A stretch of DNA of 64,000 bases from Ustilaginoidea virens (Eukaryota; Ascomycota; Sordariomycetes; Hypocreales; Clavicipitaceae): positions 372,001 through 436,000 of the forward strand of contig NC_057317.1 of NCBI RefSeq assembly GCF_000687475.1. The letters are read 5' to 3'. Below are positions 1 to 13,300 of the stretch, in pieces. Below the pieces are notes generated by a model that saw only the letters and a program-made list of their open reading frames with translations, did no database searches and was not told where the DNA came from. A program made the position numbers and the translations under genes. Within the stretch, counting starts at the first letter, position 1, and every line of letters begins with the position of its first letter.

Positions 1-2275
1 CATAGTAGCAATTGCGTAAATATCACAACAAAAACCTCATTTTTATCCCTTACCTTATGGCCCAGCCTTAAGATCAACTATTATCTTTATTTTGCTATAA
101 AAGCCATTATTTTCCGGATCCTATTTGAGCAAGCTCTAGATTCCCCATTAAATCCGTCAAAAGCCTTATTGCTAATATACTCGTGTGGCCTCATCAATTA
201 AAAAGGAGGCTATTCAGGAGGAAAATAGCGATATTTCCTTTAAAAGTAACCAACCGATATTTTAACCGCTATTTTCGTTAGATCAATTTATGCCCTAAAT
301 ATCGTTATCAGCGAAAATAGGTACTATTACTAATAATAGCTCCAAACCAGCAGTCAAGCTAATATCCCGATATGACTGGGATATTTAGTATGATTATATT
401 CAAAAGCGTGCTTTAGATAATAATATTTAGATATTCGTTAATCCTAAGGGCTTAGAAATGCTAAATATGCCCCTTCTGCCGGCATAGGAATTAGATGAAC
501 CTATCTATTCCATGCAGGCATCAGCATTAACACTAATATCTGCAGTAATAGTAGATTCATCAATAAAAGCTATAGATCGTGCCCCTTCTGCAAATACCAG
601 AGCTGTATCGGCAGCTAAGGCATTATCGGTAGCACTAACGGTAAGAATAAGAATAATCCGGCCGCAGTAAGTCGAGAATATTAAAGAAAACCACCACTTC
701 AAGCCGATACAACGCCCTAGTGGTATTACTACTGCAGAATAGATGAAACAAGCCAATATTTAGTATAATATTTAGAACGACCGTTATATAATATTTAGTT
801 AGAATCTTCGAGCATATACGGCGTAGTTTGAATTAACGCTAAGCCCTAGCTATAAGATATTAGTAGCAGGCGATCAGAACATTTAAGGAAAAATTTAATG
901 CCTAATAAAATATATGCGACCGGTTTAGCTTATTATCTGGGAATACCTCGAAGAAAAATTTAAGCAGGCTATACAATGTAACCTCGGAAGATATAATATA
1001 GAGGAATAGTTTAACGAAATCTCTATATTATATAAGCGATTAGTATAAATAGACTCGATCCTTATTAATAGGAATATGCCTATTAAATAGCTAGCGGAAG
1101 CTCTTCGTTAAAAGTATCCTACCTTTAAAGAAAAAATCCTTAATCGAATAGTGAAAATATAAAAATAGAATAAATATCTCGATTTTCTAACAACCGTTAA
1201 ATATATTCGGCAGAAATAAAAGCTAAAAGAGAAGGGGAAGGTTAGCAATAGTTATATAGCATTTATAACTAATAATACCAAACCTTTATTGCAAGCCGCT
1301 TCTAGTAATGCTTTAGCTTTATCTTTAGCAGAGAAAAAGACCTGTAAATACTATGGCAAGCCCTATATAGTAAAGGGGCCTTATTATAAGAATTATTAGA
1401 TATTGACTCTATTGATAGCTCTAAACCACTTAAAAGATAGGATTAGCAAGAAAAGCTAGGAAGCTATATATAAAAAGATAAAAAAGGAATCTAAAAAGGT
1501 GTAAAATATATTTAAGGCCTTTTAAGATAAATATAAGGGTAAAGGCAAAGGCAAAAGCAACGATAATAATAATAAGGAAGAAGATAGATCAATAGAGAAA
1601 GAAAAGGAAGATAAAGTATTTACAATATCTATTCTTTCTATAGGAACTTACCTAAATAATTTAGGCCTTTTAAAGTCTCATATTATACTCGATAGTAGCG
1701 CTTTAATGCACGTTTTTAATAATATAAAATAGTTTATTAATATCGACTATAATATCAACGAGTATATCATTTATAATACTTATAATAGTATTTCGAAAGT
1801 CTTTAGTATTAGCTCTATTCGAATTGTATTATAGGATAGAAGGGCTATTACCTTTATCGATATTCTATATAATCCGACGATCGTAGCGAATCTTCTTATT
1901 ATAAAAAAAATAAGAAATAAAAGATTATTTTAGAATAACGAAGTCGACGAAATTTACCTATAGAAAAATAGTCAATAAGAAGTGATCTTTTAAGTTTCTT
2001 AGGTGGAAGAAAGGCCCTATATCCTCTACTAAAGTAGTAGAAATAATATACCTATAGATGAATTCATCACGAGGGCTTAAAATAAAGCCTTAATTATTGA
2101 CGAAGCCTATTTAGCTTAAAGAGATAATCGCTAGCCTAAAACTTCGATGAAAACGCCTTATACTATCTGGCATATACATTTTAGGCACCCGGGTCGGGAT
2201 TCAATAGATTATATCTTCAAAGATATATTGCAGATGCCCAAGGAAAAAAAAGCTTCAAATTATAAGGTTTATAAC
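1..2275 (+). pseudogene. Element C, left part: decayed Copia gag, protease and pre-integrase region
   Basis: This is the 5' coding part of an old Ty1/copia element; its 5' LTR lies outside the window. Frames are shredded by stops, but landmarks remain in order on the + strand. A gag segment reads IWEYLEEKFKQA near 930-975. A zinc-knuckle relic lies at about 1,350-1,400, where CKYYGKP has Tyr in place of the second Cys. The protease active site is at about 1,685-1,725 and reads DSSA, where the family has DSGA. The pre-integrase motif WHIHFRHPGRD is at about 2,165-2,200. The changes fit G-to-A or C-to-T transitions. The sequence stops at 2,275, in the integrase zinc finger, where element B0 is inserted, and resumes at 38,286. 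Family assignment is firm; exact gene limits cannot be given. Confidence 0.8.
2271..2275 (+). repeat. Target duplication of B0 (left)
   Basis: ATAAC; the mate ATAGC is at 38,286-38,290, one G-to-A change apart. Confidence 0.8.
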
Positions 2276-2979
2276 TGTTGCAAAATGGTGACTCAGAACA
2301 CTGTTGGAAAGTATACTAAGTACCGACAGTGGCGTACAAGGCGTTGCAGAATAAAACAAGCTGGTTAAAGATTAAAAACGCACACACGGGGTTGACCAGA
2401 GCAAAGATATCAGGGAAATCTGATTCTAATTGTTGGTGATTATTCTAGCTAGAAAGAGGGAATTTTAGGCATATTTCTACCATCTTAAAAAAGTGGTTGA
2501 AAATAATGAAAAACCGCAAAAATAGCGAAAAACCCGACGAAAAGTCGGTCTGCCCAACCGTGCCCAATATCCTACCCAATGCCTACCCAACCAAGCCCAG
2601 TGGCTTATAGCGGTGTGCCGGATGCCCTATAACAGCCTGCCGTACGGGCCGGAAGCCCTATATCGGTCTGCCGTAAATGACCGGTGTAGCGGGTGACTGT
2701 ATGTAGAAGGCCGAAAGTGCTGGTTTGCCCATTTGGTAATCCCGTAGAAATGCGCCGCCTATTGTGGGCCCTGTGGCCCGCTGTGACCGGCCGCTGTGGC
2801 CGGCTGTGGGGCGCTGTGCCGGTGCCGTGACCGGCGCTGTGGCCCACTGTAATCGGCGTTGTGGGGCGCTATGCCCCACCATAGCGCCTGGTATAGCCAC
2901 CGCGATATCTCAACGTAAAGACGTCGTACGGTAGCGAGACCAGTACCAAAATACAGCTAAAAAGGCGCTGATTTCAACA
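2276..2979 (-). repeat. 3' LTR of element B0
   Basis: 704 bp; in element orientation it runs from TGTTGAAATCAGC to CATTTTGCAACA, with a TGTTG/CAACA terminal inverted repeat. It matches the other B LTRs over its full length and contains the GC-rich block described under 36,413-36,543. Confidence 0.93.
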
Positions 2980-2988
2980 CCCCCTCTG
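2980..2988 (-). promoter_or_regulatory. Polypurine tract of B0
   Basis: CAGAGGGGG in element orientation, directly before the 3' LTR. It primes plus-strand synthesis in Copia elements. The same nonamer is found in A1, A2, B1 and B2. Confidence 0.75.
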
Positions 2989-3065
2989 ATTAGCAACATG
3001 GCTAATCCTAGCGTTAGAATAAAAGAAAGAAACCCTATAAAAAATCAGAAAAAAAGATGATGATG

Positions 3066-6000
3066 CTATAGGGATTGCAGCCCTAATAGCTGCCGAAATA
3101 TGGGGAATTTCGGGCTTGGAAGTGGTTTGGTAAGTCCATCCGCAGGCATATCTGTCGTAGGTAAATAAGATATTTTTACTAGGCCACCGTGGGCCTTCTC
3201 ACGTATATACCGGAATTTAAGCAAGGTATACTTAGTGCGGGCATGCTGATTTAGGTTATTTACATTAGAAATAGACCCTTAGTTATCGCAATATAATAGT
3301 ATCAGGCGTTAAATATCGACCTGGATTTCTTTAAATAAATTAGATATCCACTCTACTTCGCAAATTGCCTTAAGCATTACATCAGACTCGGCTTCAAGCG
3401 TTGATAAAACCACAGTCGAAGACCATTTTAACCTCCAGCTAATAGGCCCACCATTCAAAGTAGTAAGATAACCACTAGTGGACTTCGAAGTCAGCCGGCA
3501 CCCAGCAAAATCACTGTCAGAAAATGCAGCTAATACTACGGTAGCTTTAGCGGCTCGGTAATAAATGGCTATATTTGCCGTACCAGCTAAGTAGCGAAAG
3601 GCGCCCTTAGCAGCATTAAGCTATATAGTGGAAGCCTGTTATATATATCGTAATAAGTATTGCGTTGGAAAGGCAAGGTCAGGTCTTAATATCATTATTA
3701 ATCACATCGATATCCCTACCAGCTGCTAGAATAAGTATTAATTACTAGCATCTAGCGGCGTATCGTCAGCCTCAGTAAGTATACCGGGCTATAGCAGGAT
3801 TAGATGCGGTCGTGCATCCTTAAGGTTGAATTTCTTAAGGACTTCCGCAATAAATTGCAATTAGTGCAGCTATAACAGGCCCTTTTCTCTATCCCTAATA
3901 ATCTATACTCCAAGAAAGAAGGAGGCAGGTCCTTAGTCTTCTATAGCGTAAACCTTATGGAACTTGGTCTTAAGCTGGTCAATATAGCTAAGATCTAGAC
4001 CGACAATCAAGCAGTCATCTATATAGGTTATAATAAAGGTATGCGTTCCTTTATTATAGAAGACGGCAGCATCAGAAAGTAATGGCTTAAAACCCTCTTG
4101 CACTAGAAGGTCTTTTAACCGTAACTGCCACTCGCGAGGGCCTTGTTTTAGCCCATATAAGGCTTTCTTTAACAGTATGACCTATAATGCAGAGGGGTTA
4201 TATCCAACCTTAGTAAGCAAGGCTAGAAGTCATTAACGCTATAGGTCAGACCATAAGGCTAGATTAGGTAAGAGTAGGCTTTCTGCAAATTCTAGAAAAC
4301 CAGCTGGAATCTCTATATAAATCGTCTCCAGTAGTTCACTATTTAGAAAGGCACCAATAAAGTCGATCTGCTCTATTTCCTAGTTATTTGCAGCAGCAAG
4401 AGCAAGGATAATCCTCTATGTTAGTGGGATCGAAGTAGAGGCATAGGTCTCCATAAAGTCTTGCCCAGATACCTGCATAAAGCCTTTAATAACTAATCGT
4501 GCCTTATATTTAACCGGGTTATTATTCGCATCTTTCTTAACGCGAAAAATAGGCCGGTTACGCAATATTTTCCTACTAATAGGAACACTAGTCTTAGGAA
4601 TAAATTGGAAGATATTTAAATCGATTAATTGCTCGAATTCCGAAAATAAGGCTTTTACCCAGCTATCCTTATATAGGCTGTATAAGACTTCCTTCCAGCT
4701 ATTAGGCACACCTTCTAGGGCCCATTTTACAGCCTTAATCTTTGCTGCACAGTAAATATCGTAAAAAGCATAGGAAGGGTGGAAATCCTGTATAGAAGCC
4801 TCTAGGGGGCTGCCTAGGTATCCGAAAATCTAGTCGTTTTTCGGCTAGGTAGGTGGGAAAGCACCCCATTAGTCAGTCTATAGGTCAGACTATTGGTCAG
4901 ACTATTGGTCAGTCTATAGGTTAGGCTATTGGTCAGCCTATAGGTCTAAAAGTAACCTATAGTATCTATAACCTAGGATACCTTACACGTCTCGTATCTA
5001 TAGCTGCATTCTTCCTCGAATTCTACCCCTAATAGCCCTAACCTAGTATGGCTAAATAGGCACCTTTTCTAATACTCGAAATATTTTCTCCTACGGTCTC
5101 TTATTTAAAGCGATATCTAGACTCTCGAATTTCAGATATTCTAGTATAGGCAGCGTTTTACTATAGCAAAATGCTGCATTTACTAGGAAGCCGGGCGAAA
5201 AGGCAGAATCTATTGTGTCGGAAAGTCGCAGAAAATCAGTATATATGGGGCTTTAAGATTCGGACCATTAAAAATTTATTGTATAGGGCAGGTCAGAATT
5301 TTCACTTGTGTGGGTCATGCCCACTTTTGTGATGGATTCGGAAAATCTCTATAGTTGAGATTCCTAGTGACGAGAGCTTTCTGCATTTCCTAGCATTTGC
5401 AGCCTTTTTATATAGGAAAAAGGTGCATTTTCCTTAGCCGGTGAAAAAGGACCGTCTTACCTAAGCTAAAAAGCTGAGTTAGGCTAAAGCGATTTAGAAT
5501 CGAAAGACGGCGAATTGCTGGGAAATATTGCAGAGTGCTATAGCGGGCCAATTGGTAGACCCACTGGTTGTAGCAGGCCTATTGGTTGTGGTAGGCCCGC
5601 TGGTTGTGGTGGATCCGTGTGCTGTATTAGGCCCATTTATAGGCCCGTAGGCTGTATTGGATCCGTGGCCTATAGCAGGCCTATGCCTTCGGCTACGCCA
5701 GAAATAGGCATATTTTGCCGAGGCGATTTCCAAGTAGGCTCTTCCAGAGCAATTTGGTCGATATTTACCCCCTCTAAATTAGAAGGCGGTTAGAAATCAA
5801 AAGTGCCCTCTAGGCCACTTAAAATAGGGCCTATACCTTCATTTTAGTAAGTAAAAGTAATAAAAGAGGTCTTAGTGACGACCCAGCGATATAGGATATA
5901 GACGAGGTAGGTGCCATTACCTAGCGTAGCTAGTAACCTACCTGACTCGGTCCGGGGGGCCAGCTTATAGCTAATAACCCGTTTTTCTAGAGGGATTAGC

Positions 6001-8528
6001 ACCTCTACAGCCGCACCAATAGCCCTAAAGCTAGTAAGGTCGGGTAGGTAGTAATACGTAATTTCCGGAAAGTCCTTCTTTAATTCCTCGAAAGGTAACA
6101 AAGAACGGTTTAAGACTGCTATTAGATTTACCAAGGTAATAATACTAAGAATTACTATAGACCAAAGGTAAGAAGGTAACCGAGACTAAAGTATAGTAGC
6201 TCTAAGTCGGTTAACGATAACCTATATAGAGCGTTCTACTAACCTATTTTGCTTATGAATATAAGGGGAAGAGGTTAAAAAATCTATGCCCTTAAGAGCT
6301 AGCTAGGCTATAATAACGTCATTGATTTCCTTGCCACTATTATAGTAGAATTCAATAGCTGATTTGCCGTAGCGATTCCTAAGACCTTAGAAGAACCCCT
6401 GTAATATTAGGAATACCGTAGGTCCTTCTTTATTAGGTAGTAAATACACCTAATGGAAGCGTAATTTCCGGTCAACTAAGATAAGGCAAATAGGGCGTTT
6501 ATTGTATAGTAGAGGGTTAATTTAGAAGATATCGCCCTCTATAATATCCAAACAATACATAGGGTCTGGTATAGCCCCTGATGTAAAACGCCGAACTGAC
6601 TTTGCCTTTTTATAGGCGATGCAGTTGAAATCAGAATCCTTTACCTTACTGAGATCAGGTAACCCTGTGGTTAATGCATAGGTTTTCTTTAAAAGTTGGA
6701 TTCCGATATGCCCAAGCCGGATATACCAAAGTCCGGCTAATAATAGCAGCTTTTGATATTCTGTATCAGCAGCTGGTATTATGGCTGGGGCTGGGTTGAG
6801 GGCGACCGGGGCCCTCTATAGTGGTTGGGCTGTATTGGGAATAGCAGCCTCTGTTGGTACCACCGAAAAACCAGGACTAGCTGGTCGGTCAGCTTGCGAG
6901 TCAGCTAGTGGGTTAGCTAGTGGGGTAGGTAAATCCTCTAGTAGGGGATATTCCTCGTATTCTTCTAGGTTAGCTAGGGCAGGTAATTCGACCGAGATAC
7001 TATATAAAGCCGGTTGGCTAGTATAGTGTAAAAACGGCGAATCTACCCCTTTTTGTTGTAAAAAGAAGCCATACTTCTTAAAATCAAAAAGCCCAATACA
7101 CTTATTATTACTATTAACTAGGCTTTGGCCCTAAATACTACCACAATTCAGATAGTATTTAACGCCGCTAAAGATATTAATATCAAAAGCTAGTATAAAG
7201 AGGGCGTTGGTAAGCTCTAAGGTGCCCCACTGAGGTGGGTTAGTAGCCTATAGCACGGTAAAACGCGCTGTGCCCCACCCACTGGGCTTGATTAGGCCAC
7301 CACCTGTGCTAATGACTGGTCTATTTCCGGTATAGTATTAGAAGTAGGTGAAGTGCTTTTTATCATTAATGATATACACCATAGAACCAGTATCGTAGAG
7401 CAAAGAATCTGTTGGCGTTTTCCCACCGGATTATACACTATAGCTAGTAGCTAGAAATTGCACACATTCGCGGTCCTAAAAGGAAGAATAGGCTGTCTCA
7501 CTAGGTATAAGACTTAGAGTATTATAATTCCCTAGTACGAAGGAATCAACAGTCTTTTCCTTTTCGTCGGTCTTTTATAGGATATCTGCTTTATTAGTTG
7601 AATCTTTCTTTTCTTTCTTCTTCTTATTTTCCGGCTTACCTTATATAGCTGAAGAAGACCCTTATTGGGTAGAAGACCCCTGTTTCTTTTTGCTGGCGTT
7701 AGTGGTAGTGTTTTTACCACCCTTGCTAGTATTGTTACTAGCTGGCTTGCTACTATTGTTAGTAGCGGCACCCTTGACCTTTGCGAGGTGGGTGGTAGCC
7801 CTTGCTACTAATGACCCTTTAATGCATTATTCTTCCAGTAAATCAACCATATAAAATTACAGGTTAATATTTAATGTATTTCCCTAAGTATAGGCGATTC
7901 TCATCATTATGCGGTGCCGTTCTGCCCACTAAAAAAAGACCCCTTCTACAGCATGTAAATACTGGCTAATTTGGTCGAAAGGTTGTATATAGGAGCCTAA
8001 AATTTGCAGCCTGGATAGGTAGCTATTAAAGGAGGCATTAAAAGATTCCAAGGTACCCTTATAGCCTATAAAATTTAGTTGATGGAAGGCAGGGTATAGG
8101 TGGGTCCGCTGTACGTCTGATAAGTGAGAATACTATTTGGTGAGTAACGTAAAGGCTGACTCTAGGTCAGTGCACTAGTTGATAGCGGCAGCTGGTCCTT
8201 CTATGCAACTATTCTTAATAAGTAATAGTAAAAGTGCTTGCTCTGAATCGTTAAACTTACTAGCAATAGAAGGTTCTTCGATAAATTTGGCGATGTTAAG
8301 TGCCCTAAGTTAAATCATAAGGGCCTATTTCCATTAGTCGAAGTTAGATGCCCCCCTTAGCTTTTAGGATTCCTGGAATCCATTGGCTGTTTTGGCTAAT
8401 TCCTTAATAGCTATAGCGCTGACTTAGCTGCTAATGCTGGATGGAACCGGCAGGGGTTGCTGCTGGGCTTTAGGTAGTGATGGTAGGTTATTTCCTTTAC
8501 CCACAGGGGTTTGGAAGGTATCCACATC
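3066..8528 (-). pseudogene. B0 gag-pol, distal part (gag to RNase H), inactivated
   Basis: In element orientation (right to left) this holds the rest of gag after the B1 insertion point, a lysine-rich linker, protease, integrase, a proline-rich spacer, reverse transcriptase and RNase H. It ends at LQSL-stop at 3,066. The RT stretch at 4,416-4,709 (NSWKEVLYSLYKDSWVKALF onwards, FRVKKDANNNPVKYKARLV) is the longest open piece. Many codons are TAG or TAA where sister copies have CAG, CAA or TGG. It cannot encode a functional polyprotein. Confidence 0.9.
8524..8528 (+). repeat. Target duplication of B1 (left)
   Basis: ACATC; exact mate at 37,041-37,045. B0's gag sequence is continuous across the two. 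Confidence 0.92.
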
Positions 8529-8859
8529 TGTTGAAATCAGCGCCTTTTTAGCTGTATTTTGGTACTGGTCTTGCTACCGTACGATGTCTCTACGTTGAGA
8601 TATCGCGGTGGCTATACCAGGCGCTATGGTGGGGCACAGCGCCCCACAACGCCGATTACAGTGGGCCACAGCGCCGGTCACGGCACCGGCACAGCGCCCC
8701 ACAGCCGGCCACAGCGGCCGGTCACAGCGGGCCATAGGGCCCACAACAGGCGGCGCATTTCTACGGGATTACCAAATGGGCAAACCTTGCTAATACCAGC
8801 ACTTTCGGCCTTCTACATACAGTCACCCGCTACACCGGTCATTTACGGCAGACCGATAT
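8529..8859 (+). repeat. 5' LTR of B1, first half
   Basis: It starts TGTTGAAATCAGC and is cut at 8,859 by A1; the remainder is at 16,314-16,708. Together the halves equal the 726 bp of the 3' LTR. Confidence 0.92.
8855..8859 (+). repeat. Target duplication of A1 (left)
   Basis: GATAT; exact mate at 16,309-16,313. The empty site is seen in other B LTRs. Confidence 0.93.
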
Positions 8860-9044
8860 TGTTAAAATCCTATAGTAGCCTACTAGGCTGCTGGCCTAAT
8901 GCCCTACTGGCCTACTGACCTTCTGGCCCTTATACCGCCTCTTAGACTTACGATAGTCTTACTAACCTTAGGCTTTTGCCTTTTACCTTAAGGATTTTCA
9001 GTGGATTATTTACTGTATATCAAGTAAGGTAGGCCTTGTTGAAA

Positions 9045-9210
9045 AGGTGTGGCATTGCTAAATTAGCGTGGTTGCCTACTAGTGTGGTGGCGGCCTACTA
9101 GCGTGGTGTGGCATTGCTAAATTAGCGTGGTTGCCTACTAGCGTGGTGGCGGCCTACTAGCGTGGTGTGGCATTGCTAAATTAGCGTGGTGGCCTACTAG
9201 CGTGGTGGCT
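9045..9210 (+). repeat. 59-bp tandem repeat inside the A LTR
   Basis: The unit begins GTGGCATTGCTAAATTAGCG and is repeated two times plus a shortened copy lacking one GCGTGGTTGCCTACTA-type block. Both A1 LTRs have this number; both A2 LTRs have one unit fewer, which accounts exactly for 808 against 749 bp. Confidence 0.85.
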
Positions 9211-9379
9211 AGTCCACTAGTGTGGTGGTTAGTTACTAGTGCGGTGACTAATTACTAGTGCGGTGGTTAGGGTGGTTGGAAAGGTCGGATATAGCGGGGT
9301 TGCTGACGTATCATAGCGAGCATTACGGGGAGCTTTCTTACTGGCTACCTTGGATGCCTGGGCCCACCCCTCCTTCGTG

Positions 9380-9387
9380 TATATATA
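9380..9387 (+). promoter_or_regulatory. TATA-like element in the A LTR
   Basis: TATATATA is preserved in all four A LTRs (also 16,021, 20,946 and 26,333). It is the likely core promoter of the element; role inferred. Confidence 0.4.
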
Positions 9388-9667
9388 GGATAGCTTTTCC
9401 CCTTCTTTCTAGATAGTAGAATGGCAGCACAATCGAACCTGTTAATGTACTATATGCCTCTTAACTCCTACCTTCCCTGCGTTATTCTGGTTATCTTATA
9501 TTTGCCTTGCCTTTACACTTGCCTCGCTTTATAGCACTTGTATAGTCTTAGGACTTAGTGACGAATCTAGTATTTATACTAAGATTAAGTCACAGGTCGC
9601 AGACAGTCTTGTGCCATCTAGCTAGCTAGTAAGGCTTTGCTTTATAGTGACCTTTAGAATTGCAATA

Positions 9668-9681
9668 GGTTATGAGCCCGG
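9668..9681 (+). promoter_or_regulatory. Primer binding site of A1
   Basis: GGTTATGAGCCCGG abuts the LTR and is complementary to the initiator tRNA-Met anticodon arm. The leader from here to 10,394 is low-complexity, with repeated TACGGCACCT and CTTATTA motifs, and shows no gene. Confidence 0.8.
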
Positions 9682-10394
9682 GTTTTTACTTCTTTGTTTT
9701 TACCCTACCTTTTTGTGTTCACCCCTTGGTCTCTTTTGCTTATTAGTACTACTAATATAGCTATCCTTTGGTATCTTCGGCTTACCTTTATTAACTTTGG
9801 CTTACCTATTATTACCTTTGGCTTACCCTCTATTACCTACGGTATTACCTTGCGGCAATCAACGGCGTACCTAACGGCAACTTACGGCATAACCTCACGG
9901 CACCTTTAGCGTAACCTTACGTTATTTTTGGAGTAACCTACGGCACCTACGGACTTTATAGTGTGATATCTATCACACTATACTACTGTATAACACCTTT
10001 TCCCCTAGTGCACGACTTGTACTGCATTATACGGCACCTGTTATACTCTCCCACTTATAGCACCTTTAGTACGGTACTTACGGCACCTTTTTATATTACG
10101 GCACCTACGGCTTCTACAGCACTTACGGCACCTTTATATTACAGCACCATATAAGCACCTTGAATACTAACGCTATAATACGGACTTGCACAACGCCTAC
10201 GGCATCTGTGCTTTTATACTGAGACCGGCCGCTATAATCTGCGGCTATTTTTATAGTAGGCTACTAGCCACTATATATACTGGCAATCCGACTAGTTATT
10301 TAACTATTTTGCTAGCTATTTAGCTAGTTATTCCTCTATTTTTATAACTATCGGCACCATTTTTCAACGGATTTTTAAACCCTTTTTGCCCACT

Positions 10395-13300
10395 ATGGCA
10401 GAGTCAGGATCCTATAAGGTCCCTGAATCCGATACTGAAGTTGATACTAATGCACAACTACAGCTAGATATGGACGATATGAAATCCCAGATGAATATAC
10501 TAACTGACCTTATATAGGGCCTAGTTAGTAGGCAAAATAACGACACCTAGGCTACCTAGGCTACTAATAAGAAGCCTACTAAAGCCACTAAAGCTGGACC
10601 TTCCATTAGGACGACTACTACTAAAGATAATGATGATAGTGAAGCTAACGTTATGGAAATCGACTAACCTTCTACCCCTATAAAATATAAGGGTAAAGAG
10701 CCTATTTATATAACGCCACTAACAATAACTATTACCAACCAAATTAGTGATGGGGCTATTAAGGAATTAGCTAAGACTGCCAACCGCTTTAAAGAGTCCT
10801 AGAAGCTAAAAAGCCCTTATAATTTCGACTAGTAGAAGCAGGCCCTTACTATACAACTTCGGGCCTTTAAAATAGCTAATTTTATCAACGACCCTTCTAT
10901 AGTAAGGCACTTTGATGAGTCTGAGCAGGCACTTCTACTATTAATGCTAAAGAATAGCTGTGGTGAAGAAGCTGCAGAGGCTATAGACTGGTGTAACGAC
11001 CTAGAGGAAGCCTACCTTTTACTGGTGGCTTAGTACTGCCACTCACCAGAAGTACAGCGGGCACACTTATACCCTACCTTTCACACCCTTACCTTTATAG
11101 GTTATAAAGGCACTTTGGAGGCTTTTAACAGCGAATTTAATAGCTATATTTCTCGCCTCAGAATCTTAGGTTCTAAGATCGACTCTTTCGACCAAGTTAA
11201 CTAGTATCTATGGGCTGTAGAGGGGGTATTTACCCGCTGGACGGAACGTCAACGCTCTATAATTAGGGCTTATAGCGCCCAGGGTGTTATTAACAGCAGC
11301 AAATTTAACCTCTAGTATTTTATAGTTGACCTACTAGAAGAATAGCGTTCTAAAGGGTCTAATAAGGTGGCTGCTAATAATAACCCCAAGCAGCTTAAGG
11401 CTTCTAAGGACTCTAAGAATAAAGGGTCTACTAATGCCGCTTCTACTAATAATAGTAAGAATAATTCTACTAATAATAGGAAAAAGAAGCAGCAACAGAA
11501 GAAGAAACAGGACTCTAGTAGTAATTAGCAAGATGTCGAGGCCTTTATTATAGGCAATTATAATACCCAGGATACTAATATATCCTATTCCTCTTCTTCT
11601 ACCACTATATCCACTGATAACCAGCCCTTAGCTATAAGCTATAGTGCTAAATCAGGCGGTAGGACCCCTAAAGATGCCCTCCTTTACGATATAGGCTCTA
11701 CTTATCATATTGTTAATAATAAGAAGCATTTTACCACTTTTCACCACTTTGAGAAGGATGATAAGCCTGTAATTACTACTGGTGGTGGCCCTATCTCCCC
11801 CACTAGTTGGGGCACAGCACGATTTACTATGCTACAGGGCGTTAATCCCACTAAATGGGGTATTATAGAGCTCAAGAATGCCCTATATATTCCTACCTTG
11901 GATATTAACATCATTAGCGGTGTAAAGCACTATGCCGCTAAAGGGGTACTAATTAAAAATCAGCTTTGGTCAGCAAGCCGTAAATGCATCGGCATTTTTA
12001 ACTTTGAAAAATACGGCTTTTTCCTTCCACAGAAAGGAATAGACACACCACTACTGCATCAACCTTGCAGCCATTATACTGTTACTAATAGTATAATAGT
12101 AGAGGTCCCCAGCCCTACTAACCCTGCTGATTATAGTGATTCTAAGGATACCACTATTACCCCCGTTCCTATTACTGCAACTAGTAAGGAACCTGTAGAG
12201 GCTACTAGCCCTACTACTAAATCTCCCGCTATTATAATTAGCGAAGAGCCTGCTATTACGACTAGCGAAAATCCCGCTATTACGACTAGCGAAAATCCCG
12301 TAGTGGCTACTAGCCCTACTCCTGCCCCTATAATAGCTGATACAGAATATCAAAAGCTATTACAATTAGCCGGCATTTGGCATGTACGGCTAGGGCATAT
12401 AGGTATTCAGCTACTTAAAAAGACCTGTGCTAATACCCCTGGTCTGCCTAACCTTAATAAGGTTAAAGATGCTGATTTTCGCTGTCTAGCCTGTATACAG
12501 GCTAAGAAGGTTAGAAGACCTTCTAAAGATGCGATACCTAATCCAGCTAAATGCCTGGATATTATAGAAGGTGATACTTTTGCTATATCACCCACACCAT
12601 ACAATAAACGACCTGTTGCCCTTATATTAGTGGACAGAAAATCCCGATTCCGTTGGCTTTACTTACTGCCTAATAGGGAAGGCACTGTTGTTTTTAAAGC
12701 ATTACAGAGCTTTATACAGAGCCTACAGGTCAGATATGGTAAAACGCCTGTTGAATTCCACTATGATGGTGGAAATGAAATCAATAAAATGCTTAGTGAT
12801 TGGCTTGTCGAATAGGGTATAGCTTTTAATACCTCTTGCCCTTATATTCACGAATAAAACGGCCTAGCTGAGCGCTCCATTAGGGTTATAGCTGATAGGC
12901 TATGTGCTATTATGGCCTGGTTAAGGCTACCATCTAACCTCTAGTCCGCTGTAATTACTGGCGTTGTTATGCTAGTAAATATAACAGCAGTTACTAACAG
13001 ACCTTCTAGCCCCTATTAGGAGCTACTAAAGGATTACGACCAGATAACACCAGAGCACTACCCTGACCTTATTAACCTTAGGGCTATTGGAGCAGCTATT
13101 GAAGTGCTTATACCACACGAAAAGCGTGTAAAAAGCCGCAAATTAGCGCCCCGTACCGAGCCTGGTAGGCTCCTTGCCACTCTAGGTAATAATACTTACC
13201 TAGTCTACCTTCTAAAGAAGAAGGTTGTTACTAAAATAACTTTTATTACCTTTATTTATCAAAATGAAGGTATAGGCCCTATTTCTACTGGCCTAGAAGG

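Larger units (their letters stand above)
8860..9667 (+). repeat. 5' LTR of A1
   Basis: 808 bp from TGTTAAAATCC to GAATTGCAATA. It contains two full and one partial copy of a 59-bp tandem unit (about 9,045-9,210) rich in CTACTAGCGTGGTGG, and TATATATA at 9,380-9,387 as the likely promoter. Confidence 0.93.

Noticed and set aside
2605..2900. Overlapping open frames of 60-119 codons on the B LTR GC-rich block (also 8,559, 17,840, 30,702, 36,345 and 37,911)
   Set aside because: They recur in every LTR copy, overlap each other in two frames and both strands, and are low-complexity Pro/His/Arg/Gly translations of a non-coding repeat.
9045..9210. CRISPR-like regular repeats in the A LTR
   Set aside because: Contiguous tandem units without unique spacers, within a eukaryotic LTR.
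9668..9681. tRNA gene fragment
   Set aside because: Only the anticodon-arm complement is present, in the primer-site position next to each LTR.
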